DNA from: an uncultured bacterium
Lineage (GTDB): Bacteria; Bacillota; Clostridia; Oscillospirales; Oscillospiraceae
Direction of reading: 5' to 3'
DNA: 11,182 bases
Assembly: GCA_905215665.1 (NCBI GenBank)
Contig: CAJMQR010000028.1
Location: 1 to 11,182, forward strand
Every line of letters starts with the position of its first letter. Within the stretch, counting starts at the first letter, position 1. Under the pieces are notes generated by a model. The model was not told the origin of the DNA, searched no databases, and saw only the letters and a list, made by a program, of their open reading frames with translations. Positions 1 to 6,552 of the stretch are shown here, piece by piece. The position numbers and the translations under genes are program-made.

Positions 1-1525
1 ACTCCACGGTTGCGGGGGGTTTGGAGGTGATATCGTAGCAGACACGGTTGATATGCGGAACCTCGTTTACGATACGGCCGGAGACTTTTTCCAGCAGGTC
101 GTAGGGCAAGCGCGACCACTGCGCCGTCATAAAGTCCTGCGACTGCACCGCGCGCAGCGCCAGCGTATAGTCATACGTCCGCTCGTCGCCCATGACGCCC
201 ACGCTGCGCAGATCCGTCAGCACCGCAAAATACTGGCTCGTGGTGCGATCCAGCCCGGCAAGGGCGATCTCCTCGCGGAAAATCGCATCGGCTTCCCGCA
301 GGATGGAGAGCTTCCCCTCCGTCACCTCGCCGATCACACGGATTGCAAGGCCGGGGCCGGGGAAGGGCTGGCGCCAGACCAGCGACTCCGGCAGGCCCAA
401 TTCGAGGCCGAGCTGGCGCACCTCGTCCTTGAACAGGCAGCGCAGCGGCTCGACGATCTCCCTGAAATCCACGCAGTCCGGCAGGCCGCCGACATTGTGA
501 TGGCTCTTGATGACCGCCGACTCGCCCCCCATGCCGGATTCCACCACGTCCGGATAGATGGTGCCCTGCGCCAGAAAATCGACAGCGCCGATTTTTTGGG
601 CCTCCTCCTCGAACACCCGGATAAATTCCTCGCCGATGATCTTCCGCTTGCGTTCCGGTTCGGTAACGCCGGCCAGACGCGAAAGGAAGCGCGCTCCGGC
701 ATTGACCCGGCGCACATCCACATGAAACTGCCGCGCCATGACGCGCTCAACCTGATCGCCCTCGTCCTTGCGCAGCAGGCCGTGGTCCACGAAAATGCAG
801 GTAAGCTGCCCGCCCACCGCTTTTTGCAGCAGCGCCGCCGCCACGGCGCTGTCCACGCCGCCGGAAAGCGCCAGAAGCACGCGGCCGCCGCCGATCTTTT
901 GACGGCATTCCGCAATGGCCGTATCCATATAAGACGCCATCGTCCAGCAGACGTGCAGGCCGCAGACGCCGTAAAGGAAATTCTCGATGATCTTTTTGCC
1001 GAAGGCCGTATGCAGTACCTCCGGGTGGAACTGCACGCCGTACAGTCTCCGCTGTACGTCCTCCACCGCGGCGTGGCGGCAGTTTTCCGAGGCAGCCGAG
1101 ATACGGAAGCCCTCCGCAAGACGTTCAACCTCCACGCCGTGGCTCATCCAGTAGACCGCGGTCCTGTCCACGCCCTCAAACAGCGGGCTGCCGTCGATGT
1201 GTGTCAGTTCGGTTTTGCCATACTCCCTGGCCTCCGCGCGGCGGCAGCTTCCGCCGAGGAGCTGCATCATGAGCTGCATCCCATAGCAGATGCCCAGCAC
1301 GGGAACGCCGAGCGCAAAAACCGCCGGATCGACCGTCGGGGCGCCCTCGTCAAACACCGCCGCCGGCCCGCCGGTAAAGATGATCCCGTCCGGCCCGAAA
1401 GCCCGGATCTCGTCCATGGAAATCCGATAGGGCTTGATCTCGCAGTAGACGCCGCATTCGCGCACGCGCCGGGCGACAAGCAGATTATACTGCCCGCCGA
1501 AATCCAGAACCAGAATTTTTTCCAT
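1..1525 (-). CDS. guaA: GMP synthase (glutamine-hydrolysing), 3' end just cut by window edge
   Basis: Converts XMP to GMP using ATP and glutamine, the last step of guanine nucleotide synthesis, in the cytosol. The frame is open for 508 codons from ATG at 1525 to the edge. It ends in PATVE plus the first base of a codon, so only about two residues and the stop (usual ending ..ATIEWE) are missing. Seen: N-terminal class I glutamine amidotransferase domain starting MEKILVLDFGGQYN, with nucleophile Cys80 in GICYGMQ and the His167/Glu169 pair in QFHPEV; ATP-pyrophosphatase P-loop SGGVDS at residues 221-226; C-terminal dimerisation domain with PFPGPGLAIRVIGE. Length fits the family (about 510-525). 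The ATG overlaps the xpt stop by one base (TGATG), with a GAGAGGA ribosome site six bases upstream inside xpt, so translation is probably coupled. No frameshift was seen in the parts I translated. Confidence 0.97.
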   Translation of the reverse strand, partial: MEKILVLDFGGQYNLLVARRVRECGVYCEIKPYRISMDEIRAFGPDGIIFTGGPAAVFDEGAPTVDPAVFALGVPVLGICYGMQLMMQLLGGSCRRAEAREYGKTELTHIDGSPLFEGVDRTAVYWMSHGVEVERLAEGFRISAASENCRHAAVEDVQRRLYGVQFHPEVLHTAFGKKIIENFLYGVCGLHVCWTMASYMDTAIAECRQKIGGGRVLLALSGGVDSAVAAALLQKAVGGQLTCIFVDHGLLRKDEGDQVERVMARQFHVDVRRVNAGARFLSRLAGVTEPERKRKIIGEEFIRVFEEEAQKIGAVDFLAQGTIYPDVVESGMGGESAVIKSHHNVGGLPDCVDFREIVEPLRCLFKDEVRQLGLELGLPESLVWRQPFPGPGLAIRVIGEVTEGKLSILREADAIFREEIALAGLDRTTSQYFAVLTDLRSVGVMGDERTYDYTLALRAVQSQDFMTAQWSRLPYDLLEKVSGRIVNEVPHINRVCYDITSKPPATVE

Positions 1526-2106
1526 CAGTCGTCCTCTCCGCGGAAATAGATTTTCCCATTCTCCGTCCTGTCAATGATCGCCAAAGAGTGCAGGGGATAT
1601 CCCGCCGCGCGCAGCGCGTCGCCGCCGCCCTGAAAGCCTTTTTCCACCGCGACGCCTATGCCGACCAGCGTCGCGCCCGCATGCTCCACGATCTCGCACA
1701 GGCCGCGCATCGCCTCGCCGCGCGCCATAAAATCGTCGATGATGAGCACCTTGTCGGAGGAATGAATCCAGTCTTTTGCCACCAGAAGCGTCACTTTTTT
1801 CTTGTAGGTGTAAGAAAAAATATCGCTCTGGTACAATCCGCCCTCGATGTTGTCGCTCTTCGCCTTCTTCGCAAAAAGCAGGGGAACACCGAATTTTTGG
1901 GCGCAGACTGTGGCCAGCGCGATACCGCTTGCTTCCGCCGTCAGAACCATTGTGACCTCTTCCACCGGGAAGATTTTGGCAAATTCCTCCGCCAGCTCCT
2001 CCATGAAGGCGACATCGACCCGGTGATTCAGGAATCCGTCCACCTTGACGATATCCCCCGGCAGAACCCGGCCTTCGCGGCGAATTCGCTCTTTCAGACT
2101 GTTCAT
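1525..2106 (-). CDS. xpt: Xanthine phosphoribosyltransferase
   Basis: Transfers phosphoribose from PRPP to xanthine to give XMP, which GuaA, encoded directly downstream, turns into GMP. The 193-residue length matches the Firmicutes Xpt family (194 in Bacillus subtilis). Seen: an N-terminal family signature (KVDGFLNHRVD), the SGIALA segment near residue 60, and the PRPP-binding loop VLIIDDFMARGEA around residues 120-132, with the paired acidic residues typical of type I phosphoribosyltransferases. It is a soluble protein with no signal peptide. The start at 2106 is fixed by AGGAGG nine bases upstream. A good promoter lies 37-65 bases upstream. The stop overlaps the guaA start, so the two form one operon. 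Unlike B. subtilis xpt, the short leader has no room for a purine riboswitch. Confidence 0.96.
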   Translation of the reverse strand: MNSLKERIRREGRVLPGDIVKVDGFLNHRVDVAFMEELAEEFAKIFPVEEVTMVLTAEASGIALATVCAQKFGVPLLFAKKAKSDNIEGGLYQSDIFSYTYKKKVTLLVAKDWIHSSDKVLIIDDFMARGEAMRGLCEIVEHAGATLVGIGVAVEKGFQGGGDALRAAGYPLHSLAIIDRTENGKIYFRGEDD

Positions 2107-2142
2107 TGGAATCGACCTCCTATAAAATTATTTTTTTGTTAC

Positions 2143-2171
2143 ATTATAAAGGATACCGGCAGAAAAGGCAA
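2143..2171 (-). promoter_or_regulatory. Promoter of xpt-guaA
   Basis: On the minus strand TTGCCT (2171-2166) is followed by a 17-base spacer and a perfect TATAAT (2148-2143). This is a sigma-A-type promoter. The expected start near 2136 leaves a leader of about 30 bases before the xpt ATG, containing little beyond a run of A and the AGGAGG site. No purine riboswitch core and no clear PurR box (CGAACNNT) is visible in or next to it. Confidence 0.8.
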
Positions 2172-2212
2172 TTAGAAGTATCTCCTATCTTATGCGGTGT
2201 TTCATGTCAGAA

Positions 2213-2230
2213 TTCTGGAATATTCTTGAA
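2213..2230. repeat. Tandem TTCTnGAA repeat in the xpt/csoR divergent gap
   Basis: TTCTGGAA (2213-2220) and TTCTTGAA (2223-2230) stand in tandem with a 10-base period; each is a near-palindrome. They lie about 42 bases upstream of the xpt -35 box and about 84 upstream of the csoR -35 box. They could be a helically phased protein site or chance in an AT-rich gap. Nothing else in 2172-2313 is convincing. Confidence 0.25.
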
Positions 2231-2313
2231 GCTGCTGCGTTTTTCGCCGGATTCCAAGCCCAGGAGCCCGCCGCGCGGCAAAGATAAGACAGAAAAATGC
2301 GCTTTCTCCCCCC

Positions 2314-2342
2314 TTGACAAATACCCCCCGGGAGTATATAAT
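2314..2342 (+). promoter_or_regulatory. Promoter of csoR-copA
   Basis: Perfect consensus boxes: TTGACA (2314-2319), a 17-base spacer, TATAAT (2337-2342). Transcription should start near 2349, leaving a leader of about 27 bases. The spacer is almost entirely filled by the CsoR-like palindrome, which fits an intrinsically strong promoter kept off by a repressor. Confidence 0.9.
2321..2337. promoter_or_regulatory. Putative CsoR operator
   Basis: ATACCCCCCGGGAGTAT is a 17-bp inverted repeat centred on 2329 with seven of eight base pairs matching. It sits between the -35 and -10 boxes and touches the first base of the -10. Known CsoR sites have the same plan: a palindrome with a G/C run flanked by TA/AT ends, as at the B. 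subtilis copZA promoter. Assignment to the adjacent csoR product is inferred from position and from this resemblance. Confidence 0.75.
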
Positions 2343-2375
2343 GCGGGTAGATTTGAAGCAAGGGAGAGAAACAAC

Positions 2376-2675
2376 ATGGAAAACTCCTGCCCAAACTGCC
2401 GCAAAACCGCCCGCGCCGCGGCACAGAAAAAGGCACTGATGAACCGCCTGCGCCGGATTGAGGGGCAGATTCGCGGCATCGAGGCCATGCTGGAAAATGA
2501 CGCCTACTGCAACGACATCCTGCAGCAGTCTGCGGCGGCGAGCGCGGCGATCAATGCTTTTAACCGGGAGCTTCTGGGGAATCATATCCGTGGGTGCGTG
2601 GTCAGAGATCTCCATGAAGGCCGGGACGAGATCGTCGACGAGCTGATCGCCACCGTGCAAAAGCTGATGAAATAG
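2376..2675 (+). CDS. csoR: Copper-sensing transcriptional repressor, CsoR family
   Basis: A small all-helical DNA-binding protein of 99 residues that should repress this operon and release DNA on binding Cu(I). Seen: the family helix ALMNRLRRIEGQIRGIEAML (residues 20-39) and the Cu(I) ligand set Cys45, His70, Cys74 (AYCNDI, NHIRGC). The C-H-C pattern is that of copper sensors, as distinct from RcnR (Ni/Co) or FrmR (formaldehyde) relatives. Glu82 is in the place of the second-shell glutamate. The N-terminus adds a CPNC motif at residues 5-8, whose metal role is unknown. The start at 2376 is preceded by an AGGGAG-type site; an in-frame extension further upstream crosses the promoter and is rejected. 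Only ten bases separate the stop from copA. Confidence 0.95.
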   Translation: MENSCPNCRKTARAAAQKKALMNRLRRIEGQIRGIEAMLENDAYCNDILQQSAAASAAINAFNRELLGNHIRGCVVRDLHEGRDEIVDELIATVQKLMK

Positions 2676-2685
2676 GAGAAACGCA

Positions 2686-5187
2686 ATGGAACAATACAAC
2701 GTAACGGGCATGAGCTGCGCGGCGTGCAGCGCCCGTGTGGAAAAAGCGGTTTCCAAGGTGCCGGGCGTCACCGCCTGTTCCGTGAGCCTGCTGACCAATT
2801 CCATGGCCGTGGAGGGTACGGCGTCCAGCGAGAGCATCCTCCGCGCCGTGCAGGAAGCTGGCTACGGCGCGTCCCACAAGGACGAAACGCCGCAAAGTGA
2901 CTCCGCCCGGGAAGAAGCCCTGGCGGATCACGAAACGCCGAAGCTGAAAAAACGCCTGATCGCGTCGGTTGGCTTCCTGCTGGCGCTGATGTACTTCTCC
3001 ATGGGCCATATGATGTGGGGCTGGCCGCTGCCGGCGTGGTTCGACGGGAATCATGTGGCCATGGGGCTGGTGCAGCTGCTGCTGGCCGGCATCATCATGG
3101 TCATCAATCAGTCGTTTTTTATCAGCGGCTTCCGGAGCCTCTGGCGGCGCTCGCCCAATATGGACACGCTGGTCGCCCTCGGCTCCATGGCGTCCTTTGT
3201 CTGGAGCGTCTATGCCCTGTTCGCAATTACGAAGGCGCAGGCGGAGGGAAACATGCAGGGCGTCATGACCTACATGGACGAATTCTATTTTGAGTCCGCG
3301 GCCATGATTCTGACGCTGATCACCGTGGGCAAGATGCTTGAAGCGCGCTCCAAGGGAAAAACAACGAACGCCCTGAAAAGCCTGATGCGGCTTGCGCCCA
3401 AGACGGCGCGGCTGCTCCGGGACGGGCAGGAGGTCACGGTGCCCGTCGCGCAGGTGCGCAAAGGCGACATCTTCGTCGTGCGTCCCGGAGAGAGCATCCC
3501 GGTGGACGGCGTCGTTCTGGAGGGCAGCAGCGCCGTAAACGAAGCCGCGCTGACGGGCGAAAGCATTCCTGCGGACAAGAACGCGGGAGACGCCGTCTCC
3601 GCGGCAACGATCAATCAGTCTGGTTTTCTGCGCTGCGAGGCCACGCGCGTCGGAGAGGACACCACGCTCTCGCAGATCATCCGCATGGTCAGCGACGCGG
3701 CGGCAACCAAGGCGCCGGTCGCAAAGGCCGCGGACAGAGTCTCCGGCGTGTTCGTCCCGGTGGTGATCGGCATCTCGCTCGTCACGCTGCTTGTCTGGCT
3801 GCTTCTCGGAAAAGAATTCGCCTACGCCCTCGCGCGCGGCATTTCCGTGCTGGTCATCAGCTGCCCCTGCGCGCTGGGACTGGCGACGCCGGTTGCCATC
3901 ATGGTCGGCAGCGGTCTGGGCGCGAAAAACGGGATTCTCTTCAAGACCGCCGTCTGTCTGGAGGAAATGGGCAAGGTACGGACCGTCGCGCTGGACAAGA
4001 CCGGAACCATCACCATGGGCGAACCGGTGGTGACGGATATTGTCCCCGCAGACGGAACCGAAGCCTCCGGCCTTCTGCGTGCGGCGCTCGCGCTTGAGGC
4101 GCGCAGTGAGCATCCGCTGGCGAAAGCCGTCGTGGCAAAGTGCGCGGAGCTGGGACTCACGGCCGCCGGCGTAGAAGATTTCAGCGCCCTGCCGGGAAAC
4201 GGTCTGACGGCGCTTCTGGACGGCGAACGGGTGACGGGCGGCAGCGTGTCTTATATCTCCTCGCAGGCAGAGCTTTCCCCGGCGCTGCGGGACAGGGCGG
4301 AGCGGCTTGCCGGCGAGGGCAAGACGCCTCTGCTCTTCGCGCAGGGCGGAACGATACTCGGCATGATCGCGGTGGCGGACACCGTCAAGCCCGACAGCGC
4401 ACAGGCCGTGCGGGAGCTGCAGGGCATGGGCATCCGCGTCGTCATGCTGACGGGTGACAACGAGCGTACCGCAAATGCCATAGGCGGCCAGGTCGCTGTG
4501 GACGAGGTGATCGCGGGCGTCCTGCCCGACGAAAAGGAGGGCGTGATCCGCCGCCTGAAGCAGCAGGGCAGGGTCGCCATGGTAGGCGACGGCATCAATG
4601 ACGCTCCCGCTCTGACCCGCGCGGACATCGGCGTCGCGATCGGCGCCGGCGCGGACGTCGCCATCGACGCGGCGGACGTCGTGCTGATGAAAAGCAGCCT
4701 GACGGACGTTCCGGCGGCGATCCGCCTGAGCCGCGCCACGCTGCGGAACATCCACGAGAATCTGTTCTGGGCCTTTCTCTACAACACCATCGGCATTCCG
4801 CTGGCCGCGGGCTGCTTCGTGGGTCTGGGACTGACGCTGAATCCCATGTTCGGCGCGGCTGCGATGAGCCTGTCCAGCTTCTGCGTGGTTTCCAATGCCC
4901 TTCGGCTGAATTTCTGCAAGCTCCATGACCCGCGGCACGACCGCCGCCGCAGAGCGCCGGAGGTTCAGGTGCGCACCATAAAGATCGAGGGCATGATGTG
5001 CGGGCACTGCGAGGCCGCCGTAAAGCGGGCGCTCGAAGCGCTGCCGGAGGTCGTCTCCGCGGAGGTCAGCCATGCGTCGGGAACCGCAGTCGTAACGCTG
5101 CGCACCCCGGTCGGGGACAAGGCGCTCCGGCAGGCGGTTGAGCGGGAGGATTACCGCGTGCTGTCCATTTCCCCGCCGCGGCAGTAA
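2686..5187 (+). CDS. copA: Copper-exporting P1B-type ATPase with HMA domains at both ends
   Basis: A membrane pump that expels Cu(I) from the cytoplasm using ATP; 833 residues. Domains in order: N-terminal HMA metal-binding domain with GMSCAAC (Cys11, Cys14); transmembrane helices from about residue 90 to 215; actuator domain with TGES (290-293); ion-path helix with CPC (393-395); phosphorylation site DKTGT (Asp437); nucleotide domain with HP (476-477) and GDGINDAP (635-642); the last two helices with Tyr699-Asn700 and MSLSS (727-731), the Cu(I)-selective signature. After a basic linker (HDRRRR, 751-756) comes a second HMA domain with GMMCGHC (Cys772, Cys775). B. subtilis CopA has two N-terminal HMAs and a separate CopZ chaperone. 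Here the second unit is C-terminal and no copZ follows, so the tail may be a fused chaperone. The ribosome site AGGAGA overlaps the csoR stop. Confidence 0.96.
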   Translation: MEQYNVTGMSCAACSARVEKAVSKVPGVTACSVSLLTNSMAVEGTASSESILRAVQEAGYGASHKDETPQSDSAREEALADHETPKLKKRLIASVGFLLALMYFSMGHMMWGWPLPAWFDGNHVAMGLVQLLLAGIIMVINQSFFISGFRSLWRRSPNMDTLVALGSMASFVWSVYALFAITKAQAEGNMQGVMTYMDEFYFESAAMILTLITVGKMLEARSKGKTTNALKSLMRLAPKTARLLRDGQEVTVPVAQVRKGDIFVVRPGESIPVDGVVLEGSSAVNEAALTGESIPADKNAGDAVSAATINQSGFLRCEATRVGEDTTLSQIIRMVSDAAATKAPVAKAADRVSGVFVPVVIGISLVTLLVWLLLGKEFAYALARGISVLVISCPCALGLATPVAIMVGSGLGAKNGILFKTAVCLEEMGKVRTVALDKTGTITMGEPVVTDIVPADGTEASGLLRAALALEARSEHPLAKAVVAKCAELGLTAAGVEDFSALPGNGLTALLDGERVTGGSVSYISSQAELSPALRDRAERLAGEGKTPLLFAQGGTILGMIAVADTVKPDSAQAVRELQGMGIRVVMLTGDNERTANAIGGQVAVDEVIAGVLPDEKEGVIRRLKQQGRVAMVGDGINDAPALTRADIGVAIGAGADVAIDAADVVLMKSSLTDVPAAIRLSRATLRNIHENLFWAFLYNTIGIPLAAGCFVGLGLTLNPMFGAAAMSLSSFCVVSNALRLNFCKLHDPRHDRRRRAPEVQVRTIKIEGMMCGHCEAAVKRALEALPEVVSAEVSHASGTAVVTLRTPVGDKALRQAVEREDYRVLSISPPRQ

Positions 5188-5192
5188 TAAGA

Positions 5193-5217
5193 CAGGGAGG
5201 GGAAACGCCCCTCCCTG
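5193..5217 (+). terminator. Terminator after copA
   Basis: CAGGGAGGGG (5193-5202) pairs perfectly with CCCCTCCCTG (5208-5217) around an AAACG loop, giving a 10-bp GC-rich stem that begins five bases past the copA stop. The following stretch is only moderately T-rich (GTTTCCTTCT), so termination may be incomplete, but the position fits the end of the copper operon. Confidence 0.75.
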
Positions 5218-5251
5218 CCCGCTGTTTCCTTCTCATAATAAAATAAAAAAT

Positions 5252-5268
5252 TTAACGAATATCGTAAA
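5252..5268. promoter_or_regulatory. Upstream operator copy of the DUF2975-xre promoter
   Basis: TTAACGAATATCGTAAA matches the perfect palindrome at 5309-5325 in 15 of 17 positions and is itself an imperfect inverted repeat centred on 5260. It ends seven bases before the -35 box. The centres of the two copies are 57 bases apart. Confidence 0.6.
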
Positions 5269-5275
5269 ATACCTC

Positions 5276-5304
5276 TTGACAAACTCCCTTTCTGGCGTTA
5301 TCAT
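5276..5304 (+). promoter_or_regulatory. Promoter of the DUF2975-xre unit
   Basis: TTGACA (5276-5281), a 17-base spacer, then TATCAT (5299-5304). The start of transcription would fall near 5311, inside the downstream operator copy, with a leader of about 46 bases. Confidence 0.8.
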
Positions 5305-5308
5305 GTGG

Positions 5309-5325
5309 TTAACGATTATCGTTAA
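5309..5325. promoter_or_regulatory. Downstream operator, perfect 17-bp palindrome
   Basis: TTAACGATTATCGTTAA has eight of eight pairs matching around a central T at 5317. It covers the expected transcription start, so a bound protein would block RNA polymerase. The nearby Xre-family product is the obvious candidate ligand, which is inferred and not shown. Confidence 0.7.
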
Positions 5326-5356
5326 ATTATTTATGAAAAACATTGGAGGAAACACA

Positions 5357-6118
5357 ATGAATCAAAGCATTTCCAAGAAAGTCAACAGATTTGGAAAAAT
5401 AGGGAACATTCTGATCACAATCCTGCTGATCGCAGGGATCCTTGTAACGGCCCTGCTGGCCGCAGGCACCATCTGGCTTGCAGCCCTCCCGCGGGACGCC
5501 GTGGAGGTACGCATTACCGACCATGCGCAGATCCGGATAGACGGGGAGTATTTTGCCAAGCTCTGGTCCCTGCTCGCGGACGGATTCTCCTACTCCAGCG
5601 GCGACGAACCTTCGGCCCTGCTTCCGGACGCAGAGCAGAGCCTTGTCCCGCCCGAAAATCAGGAAATCGGGGCGGAGATTCCCCTGTTCCAGTACAGGTT
5701 TTCCTCTGCGATCATCCGTTCCGAGGGAGAAACGAAGGTCATAGAGGCGGCGTCGGATACGTCGGTTTATCACTCCGGCGATCTGATTCGGGTACTCGTC
5801 GCCGGAATCGTCTTTCTGCTTTCCGTTCTTGCCTCCCTGTTCACGCTGAAATGCCTGTTCAAGTCGATCGCAAAGTGCGCCTCGCCCTTCAGCGACGGCG
5901 TTGTGAAAAAAATGCGCTGCTTCAGCTATTCCCTGATTCCCGTCGCCGTATTTGCTTCCGCGGCGGAGACGCTTGCGCAGAATTTTCTCTCTGCCGGCAG
6001 GGATGCGGGAATCTGCATCCAGTGGGGCGTTGTGATCGCGTTTTTTGTGGCCATCTGTCTTGTGACGGTATTTCGATACGGCGTCGCGCTGCAGAAGGAA
6101 TCCGACGAAACCTTATGA
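5357..6118 (+). CDS. DUF2975 family membrane protein with enlarged extracytoplasmic domain
   Basis: 253 residues; biochemical function unknown. Recognised as DUF2975 (YoaS-like) by SPFSDGVVKKMRCFSY (176-191), the C-terminal signature VFRYGVALQKESDETL (238-253), and the Xre partner directly downstream. Four likely membrane helices lie near residues 17-43, 143-166, 188-209 and 218-240. Helices 1 and 2 are separated by about 100 mostly polar residues (44-142), probably outside the cell. Typical members are, to my knowledge, nearer 160 residues with a short loop. The start at 5357 has GGAGG seven bases upstream. An in-frame ATG at 5303 lies in the -10 box and is rejected. The paired regulator starts 16 bases after the stop. 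In other bacteria such pairs occur as stand-alone units, so no pathway can be named from context. Confidence 0.85.
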   Translation: MNQSISKKVNRFGKIGNILITILLIAGILVTALLAAGTIWLAALPRDAVEVRITDHAQIRIDGEYFAKLWSLLADGFSYSSGDEPSALLPDAEQSLVPPENQEIGAEIPLFQYRFSSAIIRSEGETKVIEAASDTSVYHSGDLIRVLVAGIVFLLSVLASLFTLKCLFKSIAKCASPFSDGVVKKMRCFSYSLIPVAVFASAAETLAQNFLSAGRDAGICIQWGVVIAFFVAICLVTVFRYGVALQKESDETL

Positions 6119-6133
6119 TAGGAGACAAATAAA

Positions 6134-6364
6134 TTGGGACATATTGTTTTACGGCTCGACAGAGTGATGGCTGACCGGAAAATGAGCCTCAATGAGCTGT
6201 CCGAAAAGGTCGGCGTGGCGAACGTCAATCTGTCCAAAATGAAGAACGGCCGGATCAGTGCCATCCGTTTTTCCACACTTGCCGCCATCTGCGAGGCGCT
6301 CCGCTGCCAACCGGGGGATATTCTGGAATACGATCCGGACGGGGAGCCGCAGGAATCCCCCTGA
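6134..6364 (+). CDS. YozG-like Xre family HTH regulator (HTH_26 type), TTG start
   Basis: A 76-residue DNA-binding protein made almost wholly of one helix-turn-helix domain. Seen: LDRVMADRKMSLNELSEKVG (residues 7-26), then VANVNLSKMKNGRISAIRFS as recognition region and STLAAICEALRCQPGDILEY, the standard ending of small YozG/Xre proteins partnered with DUF2975. The TTG at 6134 is chosen because a TAGGAGA ribosome site (6119-6125) lies eight bases upstream and no ATG or GTG comes before the domain starts; the next ATG (6167) would cut into the first helix. It probably binds the twin palindromes upstream of the operon and represses it. Which signal it or its membrane partner senses is not evident. 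Confidence 0.88.
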   Translation: MGHIVLRLDRVMADRKMSLNELSEKVGVANVNLSKMKNGRISAIRFSTLAAICEALRCQPGDILEYDPDGEPQESP

Positions 6365-6407
6365 TATCCAGGGAAAATCCTTTTGCCGGCGCAGACAACC
6401 GCTCTTC

Positions 6408-6447
6408 CCGCCCCGGCTTCCGGAACATGCTCCGGAAGCCGGGGCGG
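6408..6447. terminator. 17-bp hairpin between convergent genes, probable bidirectional terminator
   Basis: Bases 6408-6424 (CCGCCCCGGCTTCCGGA) pair without mismatch with 6431-6447 around a six-base loop. It lies 44 bases after the xre stop and 106 bases beyond the nagB stop on the other strand. Neither side has a proper T-run, so it may work as a pause, RNA-stability or Rho-assisted end. A second, weak AT-rich stem is seen at 6503-6511/6515-6523. The rest of 6365-6552 holds no gene I can support. Confidence 0.6.
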
Positions 6448-6552
6448 TCGCCGTTCATACCCCCGGACAACGCGATTCATACTAAGGAAGCTCTGATTCT
6501 TAATAAAGACCTTTGGTTTTTATGAAGAAGGGACTGCGGGCCGTTCGGCTTT

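Noticed and set aside
53..1549. 498-codon open frame antisense to guaA
   Set aside because: GuaA on the minus strand has all catalytic motifs. The plus frame gives a His/Arg/Ala-rich product with no family signature, a usual shadow in GC-rich coding DNA.
2106..2375. Upstream extension of the csoR frame
   Set aside because: It runs through both divergent promoters, and its translation resembles no CsoR N-terminus.
2602..5073. 823-codon open frame antisense to copA
   Set aside because: Low-complexity His/Arg/Asp-rich translation with no domain, opposite a CopA that has every P-type ATPase motif.
5138..5356. Upstream extension of the DUF2975 frame, including ATG 5303
   Set aside because: It would overlap the copA end, the terminator and the promoter; ATG 5303 lies in the -10 box. 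ATG 5357 has GGAGG at the right distance.
6481..6525. AT-rich stretch with GGAAGCTCTGATTCTTAA and a weak ATAAAGACC/GGTTTTTAT stem, considered as an IS end or terminator
   Set aside because: No matching inverted terminal repeat, target duplication or transposase in the window, and the stem is too weak.
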